Origin: Blasia pusilla
Lineage: Eukaryota; Marchantiophyta; Marchantiopsida; Blasiales
DNA: 64,000 nucleotides
Reading direction: 5' to 3'
Assembly (NCBI GenBank): GCA_050084515.1
Contig: CM114271.1
Location: 61,256,001-61,320,000 of the forward strand
Positions 1-10,760 of the stretch are shown here, piece after piece. The first letter of the stretch is position 1; the number at the start of each line of letters is the position of its first letter. Both the position numbers and the translations under genes were made by a program. The notes under the pieces are model-generated. The model was not told the origin of the DNA and ran no database searches. It saw nothing but the letters and a program-made list of their open reading frames with translations.

Positions 1-45
1 AATCGCCCCCTAGCTAGAGGTTAGGTCCCTCTAACTCCAGATAGC
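1..45 (-). other. Polypurine tract and conserved 3' block of element A
   Basis: The complement of bases 1-12 reads TAGGGGGCGATT, preceded by a block matching AGTTAGAGGGACCTAAC. Element B has the same block and tract (41583-41620), directly followed there by a terminal repeat starting TGTGGTAC. This marks the priming site for plus-strand DNA synthesis, so the window begins at the internal edge of the 3' terminal repeat. Confidence 0.7.
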
Positions 46-182
46 CATCTATCCCTATCTACCATGACATACATCTCTTGGAGGCTAAGAGCAAGAAGGT
101 CGGTTGCTCATGTGGCCCCATCGTTAGTCGCCTTCTTATCATCCATGTCACAGACACAAGTCAAAATGTAGAACTACCTATT

Positions 183-660
183 CTATGTACATCTAGGACA
201 CATCCATCATCCCTGAGGAACCCTAGTGAGAGGTGGCGTCAAGCATGCCATATGCCGTCCTCTCAAACATCCACCACAGACTAGCATTGTGGCTGCACCA
301 CGGGTAGAACCATACAACATACATCGCAAGCATGTAGGAACTACTGCTAAGGTAAGATCAAATGTATCGTCAATGTTCGGAAGGTGACACGGTGCACAAT
401 TACACACATGGTCCTTCCAAACCATACCATTGCATCCCTCAAATAAGAGAACACTTGATGGCAAAACCTCACGTAATCTCAAGATGGTGCGCCCTGCGGT
501 CACATCCAACGTCGTGGGTGCCGTCTGCTGCAAGTAGACATAGTCTCCCTGATGAAACCTCCAGATAGTAGGTCGATAACCACCTCCCTGAATAGTCGCA
601 TACCTCAATGTATCCTGATGTTGCGCAATTGCCAAATTCTCAAACGCCATGGGCATCACT
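183..660 (-). pseudogene. Integrase C-terminus plus PHD finger of element A
   Basis: The minus-strand reading frame holds the integrase tail (GDYVYLQQ, then KDHVCNCAPCHLPN) and continues into a zinc-binding C4HC3 pattern: TCLRC, MLVCGGC, GRHMAC and WMCPRC, followed by the final stop at 185-183. The Cys-X2-Cys, Cys-X2-Cys, His-X2-Cys, Cys-X2-Cys order and the run VC-GC-RG-H-CLTPPL are typical of PHD fingers, which read histone tails. One in-frame stop lies between VPQG and WMCPRC, where a PHD normally has a residue before the conserved Trp. The PHD sits where chromoviruses carry a chromodomain, so a role in choosing integration sites is plausible but inferred. Confidence 0.8.
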
Positions 661-2140
661 CTCCGAAATAACTCAACCCTCTAGGAACATGCTCGCATCC
701 ATACATCAGGGTCATCAAGGTTCAACACCTCATCAACATCTCGACAAATGGCTGTAGGTAAATCTGGCTCTCGGCCATACAAAAGCAAGTACGGTGAGAA
801 AGATGCTAAGGATGCCTGTCTGCTGAATCTATATCCCATCGCCAACCACAGCAACTGGAGGTCCCAATCTATTAGGTGACCTCTCTGCAAGCCATACTTG
901 CGTAATCCTCTCTTCACCGTCTACACGACCCTCTCCGCTAGTCCATCCACCTCATGATGATCTCGCGAAGTGGTGCGGTGGTCGATCAGCGCCCAATCAC
1001 ACAAGGCCTAAAACTTCCCACGGAACTCTGTACCCTAGTCTGTCAACACCTCACCAAGTGCATCGTAATGGCTCAACACTCAATCTAGGAAGGCATACGC
1101 TACTCCCTCACTAGCTTTGTCAAGCAATGCAACCAACTCTATCCACTTCAAGAAGTGCTCAACCATCACCAACACATAACAACTATGGTGCTCCATCATA
1201 GGTAAAGGTCCTGCAAAATCCAAACTCCATCTAAAACTTAAACCCATGATCGGAAGTGGATGCAAGTGTGGAGTTAGAGCATTGAACAATGCTCGCACTC
1301 GATCACATACCATGCACTTGGTAACAAATTGATGAACATCAGTCTACATGCCTCGCCACCAATACTGTATTTAGAGCAAGCTGTACGTTTGCTTTACTCC
1401 AAAATGACCCAATTCCTCATGGGCATGACGCACCAAACGTGCTCTCTGCGAAGGATGAGGCACTACACGCACTCTACCATCCTCCCAAACTCGCAACATA
1501 TGTGTCCTCTCCCATCGGAACCGTGTGGCTCGTTGTAGGATCCGATCCCGCTCTCTAGCACCCACTGTGCTCGCGATGCTGCCACTACGCAGGAACTCAA
1601 AGACCACTCCATCGTTGTGAATATCCCGACCACCTGTCGTCTCCTCACCGGCCTGTGGATCTAAGGATTCTCCATCGGATCTCGCCATCGAAGTCTCAGC
1701 AATCTGGCTCTCCATAGCCAACAAGCCCAAATAGGCTGAGGCGTGCCATCTTGGCACCAAATCCTCATCACACTCACCATGCCAACGAGCTCCAGTCGCA
1801 TCTTGCTGACTCAAGCATGGGTTATGGCTCAAACCATCTCCATCTTGGTTGAGCGTCCCTAAATCATACTCCTGCAACAAAAGAGCCCACCTCGCAAGCT
1901 TCCCTGTAAGCTTGTCGGACTCCATCAACCACATAAGTGGCTGATGATCAGTAATGATGGTAAATGGGTTGCCAAATAGATAACATGTGAAATGTGCGAC
2001 AACCCACACTACAGTCAAACACTCATCCTCATACAAGCTATACTTCGCCTCTGTAATGTTAGTTGAGCAAATAGCGTAAGCCACCACGAACTCTCTACCA
2101 TCATTGTCATGCTAGGTGAGCACAACTCCAAGCCCAAACA
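660..2140 (-). pseudogene. RNase H and integrase of element A
   Basis: The longest piece (2087-1371) begins in RNase H (YEDECLTVVWVVAHF, then TDHQPLMWLM) and runs into the integrase zinc-binding region (HEELGHFGVKQTYSLL). Fragments at 1313-1080 (SLDFAGPLP; VMVEHFLKWIELVAL) and 917-681 (KRGLRKYGLQRGHLIDWDLQ; LLYGREPDLP) are the catalytic core and its C-terminal side. They lie in different frames with stops between, so the protein is broken. All pieces align in order with the longer integrase frame of element B at 39942-41171. Confidence 0.85.
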
Positions 2141-2189
2141 TACTCCAATTGTTATGCAATTGGAAAGGACGCCCCCTCATTGGTCTCCT

Positions 2190-3245
2190 CAATATGGGTG
2201 CGAACGTCAATCTGTCCTTGAGCAGCTAAAATGCTCTCTCATGTTCATCCCCCCAGTGCCACTCCTGATCCACCTTGCAATTGGTTAGCAAGGTTGGCGT
2301 CTTCGCAATCGAAGTGAAACCCTTGACGTACCGTCGATAGAAGTTCGCCAATGCCATGAATGCATGAACTCGACTCACATCTCTAGGAGGTGGAATGCGT
2401 GAAGTAGCCTCTACCTTTGTCTGCTGCATCCCAAGGATCCCTGGGTATATCGTATGACCCAAGTTCTCAATGTGGTCGTAGAAGAACTTGCACTTGCTTG
2501 AATGTAGCTTCAACCCATGTAACTGCAATCTTCGAAACACCTCTTCTAGATGTGGCTCATGCTCCTCAACCGTGGCGCTAAAGACTATGATGTCATCAAT
2601 ATAACACCTAGCAAAATCCAGACCTGCCAAGATCATAACCATGACCCTGTGAAACTCAGCCGGGGCGTTCTTTAACCCAAATGGTAAGAACCGCCACTAG
2701 TACAAACAATCCTTCCCATGAGAATCAATGCCCCAAAATGCCGTCTTCTTCCTGTCCTTCAATCTGATAGGCAACAGATGGTATCCGACTTGAATATCTA
2801 ACGAATTGAAGACCTTTGCATGTCCAATAGCATCAAAGATCTCCTAAGGGGTGGGCATGGCATACCTATCGGACTTTGTCTGCTGATTGATAGATTGGTA
2901 ATCTCCATACATTTGCCTATCTGTCCAGTTGCCATGCATATCCTTCTTGGTGGGCATGATAGTGGCAGATGCATACTCTCCATGCGACATCTCCACTAGT
3001 CCTGCTCCAACCAAGTTCTAGATCCTACTCTGAATCAAAGCCCTCTCGATGTTAGTGTACATGTAGGGTCGTCGAAAGATCGGCGTGTCATTCGACAACT
3101 CAATGCGGATCCCTAGATCCTTCGGCGTATCCAAATCCTGCATGCTAAATGCAAAACAACTCCTATAACTCCTTAGGAATTGATGTATCCGACGCCATTC
3201 TCCTCTTGTCATCTTAGGGCCCATATCTGGCTTCCAAGTCTCCAT
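2190..3245 (-). pseudogene. Reverse transcriptase of element A
   Basis: The minus strand encodes a Ty3/gypsy reverse transcriptase in pieces. The N-terminal part carries FRRPYMYTNIERALIQ. The middle holds HGEYASATIM and DRYAMPTP, and the catalytic YIDD box is encoded at 2603-2592 (CYIDDIIVFS). Downstream is the thumb/connection region (LHSSKCKFFYDHIENLGH). At least one stop and several frame changes interrupt it. The YIDD aspartates are intact, so decay is through indels and not loss of the catalytic box. Confidence 0.85.
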
Positions 3246-3579
3246 CGTGTCTACGGTAGGACGCTCCGACGCGGGTGTAGGTAGTTGCTATAATGCAACC
3301 CCGTCTCGAACAACGGAACTCGAATGCACTCCTCAGCCAACTGCAAAATATGATCTCCATGTGCAATACCCGAAACCACGCTCGATGTTGTGGCTACCAT
3401 CTCCTGGCGTACCTGCAAAGCATCCCAAGAAGTCCAAGGGTGTCTCTCTCGATCACCCTTGGTGTGTCAATCTCCTCGGGTTTCGCTCCCAGCCCCTCTC
3501 TCAACCGTCTCGGTAGGCATGGGGCTCACCAAGGCAAGTGTTGTGATCTTTGCATCCTCAAACGACCCTGCTCAGCTAC

Positions 3580-4855
3580 TACTAAGCTGAAAATCCATGT
3601 CAAGTAGTTCAAGTCCATTGCATGACCCAAGACATAACATCGTGATGCCTCTAATAGTGATGGAACTGTCGTCACTCCTATGGGGAATCCCATCACTCAC
3701 TCTCACTCATTGGCGTTGGGCTCCACCAACGTGTGTATCTGGTCAATCCCAAACCAAGCCAGGTCCGGCCTCCTTGAATGCATAGGAAGCGGGAAAACTC
3801 ACCAATGTGGGAAAGGCTGCTCGTGGCATGCCAATCTTGTTGACCAGAGTCAACGGTGGTCAATCATCGTGCCTCATTGCTTGTGATCGACGGCCTGGAT
3901 CCAATATAGAATCCACCAATAAATCAGAGGGACGCTCCACTCTCGCATAAGCCCTCCGCAATACCTCATGTGGCACCAAGTTGGTCCACCAAAGATGCGG
4001 GCAATGTGCTCATGAACCCACACTCGTCGCATCCAATAAAACTGCTTGACCAATCCATGCGCGCACTGGATGTGCACTCGTCACCACGCGGGACCTCGAA
4101 TCGCCCAAAATCGGCACATTCTCCAAAATGTATGCTAGAGGACGAGACTGATGCTCCTGCAAGTGTCGTAAGATCCGCATCATCTCCCAAAATAACATAA
4201 ATTTAGAGTCAACTAATCCGCTACCGCGTCCAGCACTCGAGTGGCCTTGACATCGCCAATGAGAAACAACCAAGTCTACCGTCCCTACCCGCTCCAAGTC
4301 CTGCGCCCCCAACAATGAAATGTCCCTTGGAAGGGAACTCTGGTAACCTTGAATGGCGGACACAAACAACAAGTAGGGAAAACGGAGGCGTAATTGCGCC
4401 ACATGATGAAGTGAAGCGTGCCTTGCAACATCATCAATCTCCACATACAAGTACTATTGCACGCGCACTCCAGCCTGCAAACGAGCAGCTAACCCAATGC
4501 TGATCCCTCCAAAAAGATCCAACACTTGAATACCCTCCTCTAAGACGCACCACACAATCAAGGTGCTATCCAAAGGGGTCATAGCAGCACTTCTCACTAC
4601 CTGGGGTTCCTCTGAACCGTCACACTCTAGTGCAAATGTCTCGCTCCACGCGGTCTGCACATGCTCAGTGGCTAAGCGTTGAAGCTCTTCAGTCAAGCCC
4701 CAAAGTGGCACCTCTCCTCCATAGACTGATGCGGCTACCATGACACTCCTCTCCATAGAAATATTAAGAACATGAGTATCCTCTGCATGGACATGTCCCT
4801 CAACCAAATCACTAGGCCTACTGATGGCACTGCTAACTACTGCTAAGATTGCCAT
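3580..4855 (-). pseudogene. DNMT3-like DNA cytosine-5 methyltransferase domain of element A
   Basis: The minus strand shows the motif series of a C5 methyltransferase, which transfers a methyl group from S-adenosylmethionine to cytosine. Motif I is VLDLFGGISIGL (about 4526-4490). Next come VEIDDVAR, then DLVVSHWRCQGHSSAG, in which the catalytic Cys codon (4252-4250) is kept but the preceding Pro has become Arg by one base change. GLVDSKFMLFWEMMRIL and the ENVP box (about 4128-4110) follow. Further on are AHCPHLWWTNL, and VLGHAMDLNYLTW near 3630-3590 as motif X. ISxGL, AHxxxxWWTNL and LGxA resemble DNMT3 more than DNMT1 or bacterial enzymes; this subtype is judged by eye. The domain lies between protease and RT. 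Frameshifts and stops break it, including one just before AHCPHLWW. Confidence 0.85.
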
Positions 4856-4979
4856 CTCTCATGGTCGTCGCTCGATCACTACAGCTGTGAATCGAACGAG
4901 TAATGAGCTAAGGCGCCCATCACCTCACAGCCATCTTGGTTTGGAGGATGTTGATTCCCCCCAATAATTCAGGGAAAAC

Positions 4980-5700
4980 TCCATCGGGTATAACACTGCT
5001 CCACCAACCACGATGTCGTAGGACTCATCAATCACTACCGCCTTGGCTCGCACCACGGACTCATCTATAGGATGTCCTGGGCAAATCCTCATCATGATCT
5101 CATATCAGGTGATATATTGTGTGGTACTCGCTCCACCCAATGATTTCTGTATCCGGAATGGAAAACGCTCCACATCAGCTCTCGTCAAGCCCAATCCTTT
5201 GAATGACGCTTTCCCCAACATCAAGGGTTGCGCTCGTGAATCCAACAAGACGCGCTGCAGACTAAAAGTTCTACCTCTGGGACTCACCAACTGGAAGACC
5301 TTTCCCTGGTTATCCAGCAACACAACACCAGGAGAAGCCATGACACGCTCTATCGTGGGTCTAGCGGGCATCTCCGCCATCCTAGCAGCCGCAACTTGCC
5401 ATGAATCTGACGTGGACGGACTGAGCATCCGCTCCAAGGGCAGGTCCATCACCTCCTCAACAATCACCTCTGAACATGATGCAACCACTCCAACTCCACG
5501 ATCACATAGCGTAGCAACCAGCCGCAACACCTCGGTGAGTGTACCTCCCAATATCATAACATCGGAAGCAAAAAATAGCAGAGCACGGTATACCATTGTG
5601 GCCGCCCCCAACATCGTACTCGACACATGCTCCTCCTGAGCATCAGAAATAGGAGTCGTTGCACTCGTTTCTTCCATTGCTCTCCGTGCCTGCACACCAA
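4980..5700 (-). pseudogene. Aspartic protease region of element A
   Basis: The frame 5695-5105 contains VLLDSRAQPLMLGKAS, matching the retroviral-type protease active site LLDSGAxxxxLG, but with Arg in place of the Gly of the Asp-Ser-Gly triad. Downstream is ESYDIVVGG, which resembles the second conserved part of such proteases (YDVLLG). The upstream part (DAQEEHVSSTMLGAATMVYRA and on) has counterparts in M2 and B. The Gly-to-Arg change would be expected to inactivate the enzyme. Confidence 0.7.
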
Positions 5701-5959
5701 TAACATCACCAACGCTCTAGGAACTCTGATCAGGATCCATCGATGGGGTCCTCATCGCCTCGAACAACGTGAGAGACTGAGGAAGCGTGGTCTATTTCCT
5801 GGCTTCCCCTCACTCTGGATCCAACTCTGCGGCTGCTCCACGCGTCATAACTACGGTGGTCTCCGGCATCGGGTAACCTCAATGCCATAGCGGCAATCTG
5901 CTCCTGTAGCTGCTGTATCTGAGGAGCCATCCCAGCCTCACGCCCAACGTCTCCCTAAA

Positions 5960-7262
5960 CGCGTCTAGGTGGTGGGACTCTACCTCCTCCATGGGCAACT
6001 CCATCACCTCCAGCTCCTCATCCCCCCGAACGGGACCATCTAGTGCACGACCTCTAGCCCACCCAGATCGGCTACTCGCTCTGGTGCCCTCTCTGGCCCT
6101 CGGTCCGGACGTAACTCAAGGTGTAAACTAAAATTTCTGGTATGTATGTCCATACCTCTAACAATAGTCACACTGATTACCTTCTGGTGCAAGCACCATC
6201 TCCTCCTCCATGCTAAGGCACACGTCCATAATCTAGATGAGTGCAATCACATTGATGATGGGCTCCACCACATAATAATAAGTAATCGTAGGCAACTGCT
6301 GTTGAGCTGCATATGAAGGCGCAGGTCTGTGTGGCATGGCCTCTCGGTATCCTCCCTGAGCTCGTGGTGCCACACTTGACCTATCTTGGAGTCCACGTTG
6401 CTGCACTCGTGGTGCAGGAAATCGTGACTGCTCTCGCCCATAACCCATGGTGGCTACGGTCTCCTCCGCCATGTTGCGCTCAATGTTCTCAGCAGTCCTA
6501 AAAATATCTCTCAACGTAGATGAGGTGTTCATAAGAAGTATCCCCTCCCACACCCGTGTCTGCAGGGTCCGGTCCAACATCACGTACCATGACTTGATAC
6601 CCTGAGCCTCTATTACCTCCTGAGTGACATTGATCAACCGATGCAAGTGAGTGTAAGCCTCACGCAAACTCTCACCCGGGCGCCTCTGGAAGTCATGGAT
6701 GCTTTGTAACTTCTCCATCTGTATCCCCTGGTAGCTCGCCCTCAACTCAACAAAGAACTCAACCATGGGGTTGAACTTGGGACAAACCTGACAGGATGAT
6801 GCAACTCCTCCAATGTGAGTGATCCCTCCTAAAACATCACTAGTGGAAGAGGAAGTAGCGTGTCTTGACTCCTCCTCCTCCTCCTCCTCCTCATCTCAGA
6901 ATGGCTGCATCCATGACACACAGTGTGGGTCATAGTAGAGTCCCCTTACCTCAATCTCTTGGGCATATATGTGGGAGAACTCATGGTAATCGTCCATGAG
7001 TACCCCCTCTAAATGCTAATACATACCATTCCATGCTGTAAACGGGTTGAACTCTCTAGAGTTCCTAGCCCGTTGTGAGTCGTACCAACTCCTAAACTCC
7101 AAGATGAAGTCGTGCAACTCTATCGTGCCTATTGCAACTGAGAACCTATGCGGTCCTCTACCCCGGTCGTCCATCTCATATGCCTAAGCAATAGGACTTC
7201 TCAATGTGAGTGGAAAAGCACTACTCAACTCCTCTACGTCTTCCTCCTCGTTTGAAGATGAC
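5960..7262 (-). pseudogene. Gag of element A with decayed zinc knuckles
   Basis: The best frame (6766-6233) carries the retrotransposon capsid signature ERRPGE-like sequence QDFQRRPGESLREAYTHLHR preceded by ASYQGIQMEKLQS, followed by RTLQTRVWEGILL. A more N-terminal part (about 7190-6900) reads GTIELHDFILEF and HLEGVLMDDYHEF, matching gag in B and M2. A stretch of GAG codons encodes a run of glutamates near 6880-6860. The two zinc knuckles seen in B and M2 are recognisable near 6290-6110 but have lost Cys residues and contain stops. Confidence 0.75.
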
Positions 7263-8959
7263 ATAGAAGGAGGTTGACATGGTCCTGCACATGGAGATCC
7301 TCAAAACCTCATGCCACTCGGCACAGCTACTCTCTAGAGCTAAACCCTCTAGAGCTACTCTCAGGTCCATCACCTTGCCTCTCAAAGTCCCGAAAGGACG
7401 CCGTGATGACCCTCGTGCCCCCCTCACACAATCACTCTCAACCTCGCGAGTAATCACGCAATCACTCAATCTAACATGCGACACTCAAGCTACACTCTCT
7501 CACCGAGACGTGTGCTATGCGGCAACAAGCGGCGTGGTACGGAAAATCAACTGATCTATAGTCTTATCGATAAACCATCCTCAACTTTGGACATCCCACA
7601 CAGGTCTATGTCCCTTGAACCCATACATCATTGATGCTCTCAGTATGAGCACGAAACCCACTATCCCAAATAACTTCCCAATATCCAAAATTCCCTCACA
7701 CGTGCAGGGTAAGAGACCATAATGGGTAACCTGACAATAATGTCGATGTCACACCTCGGCAATTGCAAATCTCGACCCCAACTCGGTTGTGAAGACAACT
7801 CCTCCAATCAGCAAGTCGTATTCCTCTCGTACTGACGCTGCTCAAACCTCCTCAATATGCGGTGCGGATCCAGCAGTATGGTGCAGCACTGGCGGAATGG
7901 AACGGCTACAGAACGGCACAGCTCTCCATATGGAATGCGGCACTCCGTGGCATACCCTCCTCAATCAACAATATACACGCTCTGATCCTTAGTGAAGGAG
8001 CGGCTCCGCAATCGAGATGGTGCGGCCACGAGCGGCACGGCGCTACAATCGGCGGCGCATTTTGGCTACTAGCGTTACGGCACAACACTCAATCGTTGTC
8101 GAGCGGCTACCAATCTTAACCTAGCAGAATGAAATGAAAACTCAAACATCATAACCCGAGGTCACTTCCCATCACTGGTTGATGACAAAACTGCGATGAC
8201 AGTGGCGGTCAAAATAAAGTACGTGGTGGCAGCGCAAGTTAGAGAATCAACGGTCGTCGTGGAAGACCCTCCACTCCGTAATGGCAGCAGTGGCAACCAA
8301 GGGTGGACAACGGAGGAACGGCAGAGGCAGAGGCTGACGGTGTACGGTGGACCGTTGAAAATGACAGGTTGACCATTGATGATGATGGTTGACCATCAAT
8401 GGAAGACCTTTGACGGTGACTATGACGACGATGGCGATGGCGATGACCGCTGCCGGGGGCGGCTGGTTTAGGGTTTGAATAATTTTACCCTAAAAATCTC
8501 CTAGTAATGGAAATTTTGCAAGATTAACCATAATTTTTTTTCTTGCAACTCCAAATTGCTCACTATCTATTGCACAACGTATACAGCTTCACAATCTACA
8601 ACAAAGTCAAAAAATATTTTGAATCAAACATTCCAGTAAAAATTGACGGGGATTGTCGTAAAGCCCAATGTCTCTTTCTCCTACACAAAATTTAGTAGCG
8701 CTTACGCGCTGATTTCTCCCAACAAAAATATAAAATCTATGAAAACACGAATCAACAAGCTACATGATGCTCTCGAGAGCACCGACATGGGGAAATTTTC
8801 CCCCATACTCAATCCCTAACAAAAATTGGGCAGCGCTTCCGCACGCCACTCTTCCACACGAAAAATCGGCAAAGGAAACATAAAAAATGAACGGCTCCGG
8901 TTCTGGTGAGCACTCCCATGAATCGCTGAACGGGGAATACGATCCCCAACTTGCAAATC
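7263..8959 (-). other. Leader region of element A, no ORF recognised
   Basis: Between the 5' terminal repeat and gag I see no credible coding sequence. The stretch 8330-8460 is low-complexity, rich in GATGG/GACGG-type triplets. Long untranslated leaders of 1-1.5 kb also occur in element B (32502-34020) and M2. The ORFs here lack family motifs. Confidence 0.5.
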
Positions 8960-9534
8960 CAGCAAGTGACTGGCAAGCTCCCCCATGAAGCTCTCTCACT
9001 CATCTCATTCTCTCTTTGTAAATCAAGATCCAATCTCTCTCAACACCATAGCTCTCAAATGTGTGCACTCTCACATGTCTCTCTCAATGTCAAACCAAAC
9101 CAACTCTCCTAATGAGAGGTTTGGATTACACACACAAAGCAAGCAAGACCATAGCTCCGCCGCCTCATGCCAAGAGGTTCAACAAAGGGAGAATGAGCTC
9201 TCAAGCTCTCTCTCCTTGAGGTATACCCCTCCCCTCTTCCAAGCTCTCTCCATGATAACCTATGCTCCCAAGTCACTTCCTTGGCTCTTGACCTGATGTA
9301 GGAGATCAATGGCCACTTACCAAAAATATAAAGCTGACCATTTACTCAAAATGGTACTTACCTAAAATAGTAAGTTCCTCAATATGGCTCCAAATGAGCC
9401 AAAACGAAAGGGAAACTTGCTCTCTCAGGTTTCCCCGTGGCTTCATAGATCATCCTCAACCTCTTGATTATGTCCTCCACTACTCGCGAAGGCGCTCTAC
9501 TAGATCTCACCAATCTATCCTAAAAGACGTGACA
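8960..9534 (-). repeat. 5' terminal repeat (A-type) of element A
   Basis: On the minus strand the repeat starts TGTCACGTCTTTTAGGATAG at 9534. The segment is clearly related to 19557-19900 on the plus strand and to 22055-21513 on the minus strand. All share GATCTAGTAGAGCGCCTTC-like sequence, GGTCAAGAGCCAAGGA-like sequence and a block of CTCTC/GAGAG. The inner boundary is approximate. Confidence 0.65.
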
Positions 9535-9731
9535 TCTCTTTAATGGACCTCCTTCCATGAGGCCATAGGGCTATGGTCATTTTTGTCTTATGAGTAACCC
9601 TAGTCGCCCACCAAGAGAAAAGGTTTGTTTGAACATGAGTTAGAAGGTTTATGATAACTAATTTATGAATGTGTAGGATACTTTTTTATGCATAAGCATG
9701 TGTATATTTGGTTCTCATGGTTGAATATGGT
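9535..9731. other. Flanking DNA between two elements, nothing recognised
   Basis: This short stretch separates the 5' end of element A from the terminal sequence starting TGTCGTGCGC at 9732. No gene or repeat is recognised in it. Confidence 0.5.
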
Positions 9732-10760
9732 TGTCGTGCGCATACACATCGCTACACAACCCACATCGTTGGTCCCATCTACACACCACACAACACCGAT
9801 CTTCCCCAACATACGGGTAGATCCACACATAAACCAAATATACTCAAGCATATACACCGAGACCCCACAACCATCCCAGTAGCTGGAAGTTGGAGCCCCT
9901 AACTCCAGATAGCACACATATATCCCCGACATGATCTCCTATCCTATGCACATCCAGCACCCATGATGCCGCCATCCCTGCAACACTACCACAATGCAGC
10001 AACCCGATTTGTTGATCCCTCTGAAGAGATCTAACACTCTCATACCCTGCTCCAAACACAGACACGGCTCCACGCCTGCCTCACAAGCTTGTCTGCACTC
10101 CACGCATCTCAATGCTCATTCCCAACAACGCTAACGAAGCTCTGCACCATGGGAAGAGACACCCACCCTAGCATGTCTCTCTATGGATGTGGTTCGATAT
10201 GCTGATGTAGATTCATGAGTGGAGTTTTAGGCCGGGTGAGCCGTTTTTACTACTCTTGATTTTACATGAGAAAGATATCAGGGGGCTGGTGGGAATTTTT
10301 TGGTTGGAGGTAGGCAAGCAAGATGCCTTGGTGGGGAGCCCCTCGAGCCGCATGTATTGTGTTTTTTTTATCGTTTTTATGTTCGGAAGTTTGTGCTCGG
10401 AAGCGCAGCTCATTTTTTACTGATTTTCGTTTATAGCGGACTAGTGTATGGCAGTAGTGGTGTAGCGGTAAGAGTGCTCAGGTGTAGCACAGAGTGTAGT
10501 GTTGACGGGTGAGCAGAGAGTGTCGAGAAGGAGAAGAGCAACTGTGAGAATTGCAGCTGCCAGAGGGGGGCTAGGTCGTAGCCGCCTAAGTTAGGGTTAG
10601 GTCGGGGCGTACAGATACATAGTGAGAAAGATGGCTTGGGAAAGCCATCTTCCTCACTCTTATACCCTTGGGAAGAGCCAAAAGCTCATCCGACATCTCG
10701 GGACGAAGTTACAACCAAACAACCCGCTAACTCTCAAAACCGCCGACGCGATAGAACTCT
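9732..10760 (-). mobile_element. Rearranged remnant of the methyltransferase-bearing Ty3 family
   Basis: It begins at 9732 with TGTCGTGCGCATACACATCG, the complement of the family's 3' terminal (B-type) repeat. At about 9885-9915 comes the block CCCTAACTCCAGATAG found next to the polypurine tract of element A. Bases 10110-9945 on the minus strand encode a methyltransferase motif I fragment (RVLDLFRGI). Bases 10180-10560 match, on the plus strand, the complement of the M2 leader near 44070-43700, so this block is inverted. Bases 10625-10740 match the M2 5' terminal repeat, including its AAGATGGCTT hairpin. It is therefore a deleted and internally inverted derivative. Confidence 0.65.

Larger units (their letters stand above)
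1..9534 (-). mobile_element. Element A: Ty3/gypsy retrotransposon with methyltransferase and PHD finger (3' end outside window)
   Basis: Read on the minus strand this is one retrotransposon in the order 5' terminal repeat (from 9534), leader (about 8.9-7.5 kb), gag (about 7.26-5.96 kb), aspartic protease (about 5.7-5.0 kb), DNA cytosine methyltransferase (about 4.53-3.58 kb), reverse transcriptase (about 3.25-2.2 kb), RNase H and integrase (about 2.1-0.35 kb), PHD finger (about 0.35-0.18 kb) and a polypurine tract at 12-1. The terminal repeat downstream of the polypurine tract lies before base 1. RT-RNase H-integrase order is that of Ty3/gypsy (Metaviridae). The coding region is split by several stops and frameshifts, so this copy looks inactive. 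Every domain has a counterpart in element B at 32-42 kb, which confirms the order independently. Confidence 0.88.
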
